Assembly: GCA_017882555.1 (NCBI GenBank)
Contig: JADGPH010000129.1
Coordinates: forward strand, 1 to 10,481
Direction: 5' to 3'
Length of the DNA stretch: 10,481 nucleotides
From: Thermoleophilia bacterium
Lineage (GTDB): Bacteria; Actinomycetota; Thermoleophilia; Miltoncostaeales; Miltoncostaeaceae
Shown here one piece after another: positions 6,965 through 10,481 of the stretch. A model generated the notes under the pieces. It saw nothing but the letters and a program-made list of their open reading frames with translations, made no database searches and was not told where the DNA came from. Position 1 is the first letter of the stretch. Each line of letters starts with the position of its first letter. The position numbers were made by a program, and so were the translations under genes.

Positions 6965-7519
6965 ATGGCAGCCACCACCCGCATGACCGCACAAGAGCGC
7001 CGCGCCGCGGTACTCGAAGCCGCCCGTGATCACTTCGCAGACCACGGCTACCACGGAGCATCGACCGACGCGATCGCTCGCGATGCAGGCATCTCACAGC
7101 CCTACCTGTTTCGCCTGTTCAAGACCAAAAAGGATCTGTTCATCGCCGCCGCAACAGCCTGTCTGAGCGAGACGCTCGTTGCGTTCCAGGAGGCCGCCGA
7201 CGGACTAAGCGGGCAGGAAGCTCTGGAGGCGATCGGCCAGCGCTATCGGACACTGCTCAGCGACCGCCAGATGCTCAAGGCCCAGATGCAGGCCTACGCT
7301 GCCGCCTGCGACGACGTCGCCATCCAGGAGCCCGTGCGGGCAGGCTACGGCGCGCTATTCGAATACGTCGAACGCGTCTCCGGCGCATCCACAGAGGTCG
7401 TGACGATGTTCTTTGCCCACGGGATGCTCATGAATGTTTTTGCCGCCCTCGACCTTGCGCGATCCGACGCGCCATGGGCCGCGCGAATGCTCCAGAGCTG
7501 TCCCGGCGGCCCAAGCTAA
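6965..7519 (+). CDS. TetR/AcrR-family transcriptional repressor
   Basis: This 184-aa cytosolic DNA-binding protein has a classic TetR N-terminal domain. Helix 1 is RRAAVLEAARDHFADHGYHG (12-31). The helix-turn-helix is TDAIARDAGISQPYLFRLFKTKKDLF (34-59), with the recognition helix around SQPYLFRLF. The ligand-binding C-terminal half is helical and divergent, as usual for the family, and contains MQAYAAACDD (108-117) and FFAHGMLMNVFAALDL (149-164). The start is ATG 6965, four bases after the operator. No Shine-Dalgarno sequence precedes it, which fits a leaderless message. It lies 62 bp upstream of a DHA2 exporter on the same strand, and both upstream regions carry the same operator-like element. 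This gives a confident inference of autoregulation and control of the exporter by an unknown inducing drug or metabolite. Confidence 0.93.
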   Translation: MAATTRMTAQERRAAVLEAARDHFADHGYHGASTDAIARDAGISQPYLFRLFKTKKDLFIAAATACLSETLVAFQEAADGLSGQEALEAIGQRYRTLLSDRQMLKAQMQAYAAACDDVAIQEPVRAGYGALFEYVERVSGASTEVVTMFFAHGMLMNVFAALDLARSDAPWAARMLQSCPGGPS

Positions 7520-7530
7520 TCCCTTTTTTT
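7475..7530 (+). terminator. Weak candidate terminator after tetR
   Basis: TGGGCCG (7475-7481) and CGGCCCA (7507-7513) can form a seven-bp stem overlapping the end of tetR. A run of seven T residues follows at 7524-7530. The loop is long (25 bases) and ten bases separate stem from T-run, so this may only be an AT-rich element in front of the exporter promoter. Confidence 0.3.
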
Positions 7531-7581
7531 GACCATGAACGCTAGTAACTACTCACTACATCAGTGCGAGAAAGGACGGTC
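7529..7581 (+). promoter_or_regulatory. Exporter control region with second TetR operator-like site
   Basis: TTGACC (7529-7534) could be a -35; no good -10 follows at 16-18 bases. TAGTAA (7543-7548) and TACTCACTAC (7550-7559) repeat the two conserved pieces of the tetR operator, but four bases closer together. AAAGGA (7571-7576) is the ribosome site, five bases before ATG 7582. This explains why the ATG, not the GTG at 7564, is the start of the exporter. Confidence 0.6.
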
Positions 7582-9027
7582 ATGAGCCAATCCGGTGGGC
7601 GCAACATGGCGGTGTGGACGATCATCCTCACCTCCGCGGCGCTCTTTATCGTCACGCTCGACAACCTCGTGGTGTCCACTGCCCTGCCGACCATTCGCCG
7701 CGATCTGCACGCCACGATCCAGCAGCTCGAGTGGACCGTCAACGCCTACACGCTGACCTTCGCGGTCCTGCTTTTGACCGGCGCCGCACTCGGCGACCGG
7801 TTCGGGCGCCGCCGGATGTTCACCGTCGGCATTGCAGTGTTCGTGCTCGGCTCAGTCAGTGCGGCACTCGCGCCATCGATCGACTGGCTGATCGCCGCGC
7901 GTGCCTTCCAGGGCGTCGGCGGTGCGATCGTCGCGCCGCTGACCCTCACCATCCTCTCGGCGGCGGTGCCGCCCGAGCGCCGCGGCGCGGCGCTGGGTAT
8001 CTGGGGTGCTATCGGCGGCCTTGCGGTCGGCCTGGGTCCCGTCGTCGGGGGCGCCGTCGTTCAGGGGTTCTCGTGGCAGTGGATCTTCTGGCTGAATGTG
8101 CCGATCGGCCTCGTGCTCATTCCGTTCGCGATGCGGCGACTGGACGAATCGAACGGCCCGAACAAATCGCTCGACCTGCCGGGCGTCGGGCTGGCGTCCA
8201 CCGGCCTGCTCGGGGTCGTCTTCGGGGTCATCCGCGGCAGCCAGATCGGATGGGGCAGCACCCCGGTCGTCGCGTCACTCACGATCGGCGCGGTGCTGAT
8301 CGTGGCATTCGTGGTCTGGGAACTGAGGACGGCCGCGCCGATGTTGCCGATGCGCTTCTTCGCCAACCGCACCTTCACCGCCGCCAACATCGCGTCGATG
8401 CTGATGTTCTTCGGGATGTTCGGGGCGATCTTCCTGCTGACCCAATTCCTGCAGACCGTGCAGGGCTACTCGCCGCTATCGGCCGGGCTTCGGGTGCTGC
8501 CCTGGACGGCCATGCCATTGATCGTCGCACCGATTGCCGGAGCGCTCTCCGACAAGATCGGCGGGCGCTCCCTGATGGCGGCGGGCATCGCGTTGCAGGC
8601 GGTGGCGCTCGCCCTGCTTGCGGCGGTCGCATCACCGACCGTCGCGTATTCCGACCTGGTCGGACCGTTTGTGATCGCCGGGATCGGCATGGGCCTCTTT
8701 TTTGCCCCCGTCGCAAATGTCGTGCTCGGATCGGTCCGGCCGCAGGAAGAGGGTCAGGCGTCCGGCGCGAACAACGCGATCCGGGAACTCGGGGGCGTCC
8801 TTGGGGTGTCCGTGCTCGCCACCGTCTTCTCGCAGAATGGCGGCTACCAGACCCCTCAGGACTACGTCAACGGCCTCGCACCTGCGGTCTACGTCGGCGC
8901 CGCGATCGCCGCGCTCGGTGCCGTGGCAGCGTTGTTCATCACCCGCAAACGACCGCCACAAGGGGTCATCGAGAGGATTCCGGAACTCTCCGGGTCCATC
9001 GCCGACCCCCCGTTCGAGTCGGCCTAA
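7582..9027 (+). CDS. DHA2-family MFS drug exporter (EmrB/QacA type, 14 TM)
   Basis: This 481-aa inner-membrane proton-driven antiporter probably exports hydrophobic or cationic toxic compounds. Family signatures are clear. LDNLVVSTALPTI (26-38) is the DHA2 motif in TM1, with Asp27 as the likely coupling residue. GAALGDRFGRRRMF (67-80) is motif A in the loop between TM2 and TM3. RAFQGVGGAIVAPL (107-120) is motif B, with its Arg in TM4. GLAVGLGPVVGGAV (146-159) is the antiporter motif C in TM5. Hydrophobic segments continue to about residue 454, consistent with 14 helices, and a polar tail follows. ATG 7582 has AAAGGA five bases upstream; starting at GTG 7564 would add six residues covering the ribosome site. 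It follows tetR on the same strand and shares its operator element, so it is very probably the repressor's target. The exported substrate is unknown. Confidence 0.94.
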   Translation: MSQSGGRNMAVWTIILTSAALFIVTLDNLVVSTALPTIRRDLHATIQQLEWTVNAYTLTFAVLLLTGAALGDRFGRRRMFTVGIAVFVLGSVSAALAPSIDWLIAARAFQGVGGAIVAPLTLTILSAAVPPERRGAALGIWGAIGGLAVGLGPVVGGAVVQGFSWQWIFWLNVPIGLVLIPFAMRRLDESNGPNKSLDLPGVGLASTGLLGVVFGVIRGSQIGWGSTPVVASLTIGAVLIVAFVVWELRTAAPMLPMRFFANRTFTAANIASMLMFFGMFGAIFLLTQFLQTVQGYSPLSAGLRVLPWTAMPLIVAPIAGALSDKIGGRSLMAAGIALQAVALALLAAVASPTVAYSDLVGPFVIAGIGMGLFFAPVANVVLGSVRPQEEGQASGANNAIRELGGVLGVSVLATVFSQNGGYQTPQDYVNGLAPAVYVGAAIAALGAVAALFITRKRPPQGVIERIPELSGSIADPPFESA

Positions 9028-9075
9028 CGGGCGTCAGTCAGCGGACCGGCGCGACCACGGGTACCGCGCATATGA

Positions 9076-9142
9076 CCCACCGCATGGTGGGGATCCGTCG
9101 CCGAGATGTGGCGGCCGCCCCCGGCGGGCCGCCACATCTCGG
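9076..9142. terminator. Tandem hairpins between converging genes
   Basis: Two perfect hairpins lie in the 231-bp gap between the exporter and the PH-like gene, which converge. The first is CCCACC-GCAT-GGTGGG (9076-9091). The second has a perfect 16-bp stem: CCGAGATGTGGCGGCC (9101-9116), a ten-base GC-rich loop, then GGCCGCCACATCTCGG (9127-9142). No T-run follows on either strand, so this resembles the U-less hairpin terminators proposed for actinobacteria. It could stop transcription from both sides. The rest of the gap holds no recognisable gene. Confidence 0.7.
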
Positions 9143-9258
9143 GCAGATCGCGCCGCCCCTGTTCGGGGACGCCGGATGCGTGTTCCAGACCGCATGCGCA
9201 ACGCGACACACCGCGTGCGATCGCCCGCTCGACGCCGGCAGTCCGACACGCTCGCCGA

Positions 9259-9618
9259 TCAGGCCGACCTTGGCAGGGCACGCTCGATGTACTCGGCCTG
9301 AACACGAGGGTTGGCGCATGAAACAACGACGCGATCGAAGGGTGCCCCGTCTGTTTCGATAACGACTGCAGGTTGTCGGCGATAGACGGCCGCGAAGTAT
9401 CGGAACCCGAATCCGCGGAGGGTGCACAGCGAGATCACCCCGGGGAATGCGGTCCCCGGCGCACGAATGCCTCGGAGTTCCGACCAGGGATCGTCACTGA
9501 CCCGCACCGCGGTCACTGAGGCGAGCGGGATTCGCACGTCACCGCGCAGCGCCCCGAGCTTTTCCAGGCGACTGAGCCGCACGACCACGTCGGATCCATC
9601 CACGGCGAGCCTGGCCAT
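9259..9618 (-). CDS. Small PH-like protein, conserved in actinobacteria
   Basis: This 119-aa soluble protein of unknown function has a predicted beta-rich PH-like fold. Recognisable conserved pieces are LEKLGALRGDVRIPLASV (18-35) and VSDDPWSELRGIRAPGT (40-56), followed by FPGVISLCTLRG (58-69). FAAVYRRQPAVVIET (75-89) and FDRVVVSCANP (94-104) complete the pattern. The same order is known to me from many actinobacterial hypothetical proteins; no experimental role comes to mind. The start is ATG 9618, with AAAGGA about seven bases upstream. The frame is open for another 226 codons, to 10296, but that extension crosses the ribosome site and a beta-helix relic on the other strand, and is not real. 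The promoter would have to lie inside the relic. The protein has no membrane segment or signal peptide, and the gene stands alone on its strand. Confidence 0.8.
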   Translation of the reverse strand: MARLAVDGSDVVVRLSRLEKLGALRGDVRIPLASVTAVRVSDDPWSELRGIRAPGTAFPGVISLCTLRGFGFRYFAAVYRRQPAVVIETDGAPFDRVVVSCANPRVQAEYIERALPRSA

Positions 9619-9946
9619 GCGGTGTCCTTTCACGCCGGGCAACGGACCCGCAGGGGTCTCCTTGCACGGCCACGCGGCGAATTCCTCCGTGAACGATAGT
9701 GAGTTCACCCACAACGTCATCGGCACGAACAACATCAACCTCACCGATGACACGGACACCGTGATGGCCCACGCGACGACCGGCATCCTGAGCTGGTTCC
9801 CGACCAAATACCACTTCGTGGTAGCGCACAATGCGATCTTCGCCAATACCTCTGGCATCTGGTTCACCCGGAGCCTGATGAAGATCTCGGGACTCCACTC
9901 CAACCACTTCTTCGCAGTGACGAGACCGATCTTCCTCGCGCCGTAG
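9617..9946 (+). pseudogene. C-terminal relic of a right-handed beta-helix protein
   Basis: From 9638 to the stop at 9946 (102 codons) the plus strand reads as the end of a parallel beta-helix (NosD-like) protein of a secreted actinobacterial type. The repeated rungs are visible: GNGPAGVSLHGHA, then VNDSEFTHNVIGTNNIN, then TTGILSW, VVAHNAIFANTSGIWF and GLHSNHFFAVTRPIFLAP. The pattern of Asn-x-Ile/Phe turns and GIW matches the family. Third codon positions are nearly all G or C. The 5' part, including any signal peptide, is missing, because upstream the strand is occupied by the PH-like gene in the opposite direction. ATG 9617 could in principle start a 109-aa protein, but it has no ribosome site and would begin mid-helix. 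The best reading is a truncated gene remnant. Family recognition is from memory of the pattern, not a search. Confidence 0.6.
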
Positions 9947-10171
9947 TCGAGCGCATCGCGCGCGCCCTGGGAACGTGGGGCCCAGGCTCGCCCCGGCCCG
10001 TCGTGTTGAGCCAACATCGGGGCCGCGTCGGTCTCCATGCAACGCCCCCGCAACCGCACCGAGGCGGGCAGCGCCCGTGCCCCGGGGAGTCGGCGAGATC
10101 CGGCGAGCGAGGTGCCCGAGAGGGCCCGCGGGAACGAGTTGCAGACCTCGAATCGATGAGATACTGGCGGC
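9947..10171. other. Intergenic region after the beta-helix relic
   Basis: CCTGGG (9966-9971) and CCCAGG (9981-9986) form a six-bp hairpin 20 bases after the relic's stop codon, possibly its old terminator. TGTTG-AGC-CAACA (10004-10016) is a second exact inverted repeat. Near 10160 lies a -10-like GATACT for the next gene. No further gene is recognisable. Confidence 0.4.
10157..10171 (+). promoter_or_regulatory. Possible extended -10 for the TMEM175 gene
   Basis: TG-A-GATACT (10157-10165) resembles an extended -10 box and ends six bases before ATG 10172, so the transcript would start at the start codon. A matching -35 is not clear (TTGCAG at 10139-10144, 15 bases away). The absence of a purine-rich ribosome site supports a leaderless reading. 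Confidence 0.35.
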
Positions 10172-10481
10172 ATGAATCGCGGACGCCTGGAAGCGTTCAG
10201 CGATGGCGTCATCGCCATCCTCGTCACGATTATGGTGCTGGACCTCCGTCCCCCGAGCGGAGCGGGGTTCGGGGATCTCAGACCGCTGTTGCCCAAACTG
10301 TTGGTATACCTCCTCAGCTTTACGTTCTTGGCGATCTACTGGAACAATCACCACCACCTGATGCAGGTGGTCGAGCGGATCAACGGTCGGGTTCTGTGGG
10401 CCAATATGGGCCTTTTGTTCTGCCTGTCGCTCACTCCGGCGGCGACGGCGTGGCTCGGACCGCATTCGCGTGCCGCAGCGC
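10172..10481 (+). CDS. TMEM175-family (DUF1211) potassium channel, N-terminal part
   Basis: This gene runs off the window edge after 103 codons. Residues 5-11 are RLEAFSD, the RxxxFSD signature of the TMEM175 family, followed by GVIAILVTIMVLDL (12-25), the pore-lining first helix. A second hydrophobic helix (LLVYLLSFTFLAIYW, 43-57) leads into NNHHHLMQVVERING (58-72). A third helix begins at VLWANMGLLFCLSLTP (74-89). Bacterial members are small six-TM proteins of about 200 aa that form tetrameric potassium channels in the cytoplasmic membrane, so roughly half is seen. The ATG is set by the signature being four residues from the start. No Shine-Dalgarno sequence is present. It is divergent from the minus-strand PH-like gene and separated by the beta-helix relic. 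Confidence 0.85.
   Translation, partial: MNRGRLEAFSDGVIAILVTIMVLDLRPPSGAGFGDLRPLLPKLLVYLLSFTFLAIYWNNHHHLMQVVERINGRVLWANMGLLFCLSLTPAATAWLGPHSRAAA

Noticed and set aside
7564..7581. GTG 7564 as the exporter start
   Set aside because: It would translate through the AAAGGA ribosome site; ATG 7582 has correct spacing and the family-typical short N-terminus.
7614..9362. Open frame of 582 codons overlapping the exporter in another frame
   Set aside because: The exporter frame carries all DHA2 motifs and hydrophobic helices. This frame is Arg/Ala/Asp-rich, with no domain and no ribosome site.
9619..10296. N-terminal extension of the PH-like protein by 226 codons
   Set aside because: A good ribosome site precedes ATG 9618. 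The extension runs opposite the beta-helix relic and the TMEM175 start, and shows no conserved pattern.
1..10481. CRISPR array, insertion sequence, integrase or attachment site
   Set aside because: No regularly spaced repeats, transposase or integrase motifs, or paired terminal repeats were found on reading both strands.

Overview
The window is GC-rich DNA (about two-thirds G+C by eye) with strongly GC-biased third codon positions. It looks like a chromosomal accessory region of an actinobacterium. This rests on the gene families seen: a tandem glyoxalase-fold protein like mycobacterial Cfp30B/TB27.3, an actinobacterial PH-like protein, a TMEM175-family channel and a DHA2 exporter. It also rests on what appear to be leaderless promoters. 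No species can be named from the sequence.

Layout, left to right. (1) 3-1720, plus strand: a classical short-chain dehydrogenase overlaps an NmrA-like NAD(P)-binding protein by ATGA, a translationally coupled pair. (2) 1982-4577, minus strand: a VTT/DedA-like membrane protein followed by a metal-type P-type ATPase with a TPCP transport motif and no metal-binding N-terminal domain. (3) 4961-5734, minus strand: a two-domain VOC (glyoxalase-fold) protein, with two adjacent inverted repeats in its 5' leader. (4) 6208-6865, plus strand: a class I methyltransferase broken by one extra base in a C5G4 run. (5) 6926-9027, plus strand: a TetR-family repressor and a 14-TM DHA2 drug exporter, each preceded by the same TAGTAA...TACTCACTAC operator-like element. 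This is a self-contained regulated efflux cassette. (6) 9076-9142: two back-to-back hairpins, the second with a perfect 16-bp stem, between converging genes. (7) 9259-9618, minus strand: a small PH-like protein. (8) 9617-9946, plus strand: the surviving C-terminal end of a right-handed beta-helix protein, apparently a gene relic. (9) 10172 to the window edge, plus strand: the N-terminal part of a TMEM175-family (DUF1211) potassium channel.

The best-supported functional unit is the tetR-MFS cassette, where the sequence itself supplies promoter, operator, repressor and target. The rest is a mosaic of small accessory genes in mixed orientation, with at least two decayed genes. That pattern suggests a region of gene turnover. 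I found no CRISPR array, transposase, integrase, tRNA or clearly new multi-gene system.
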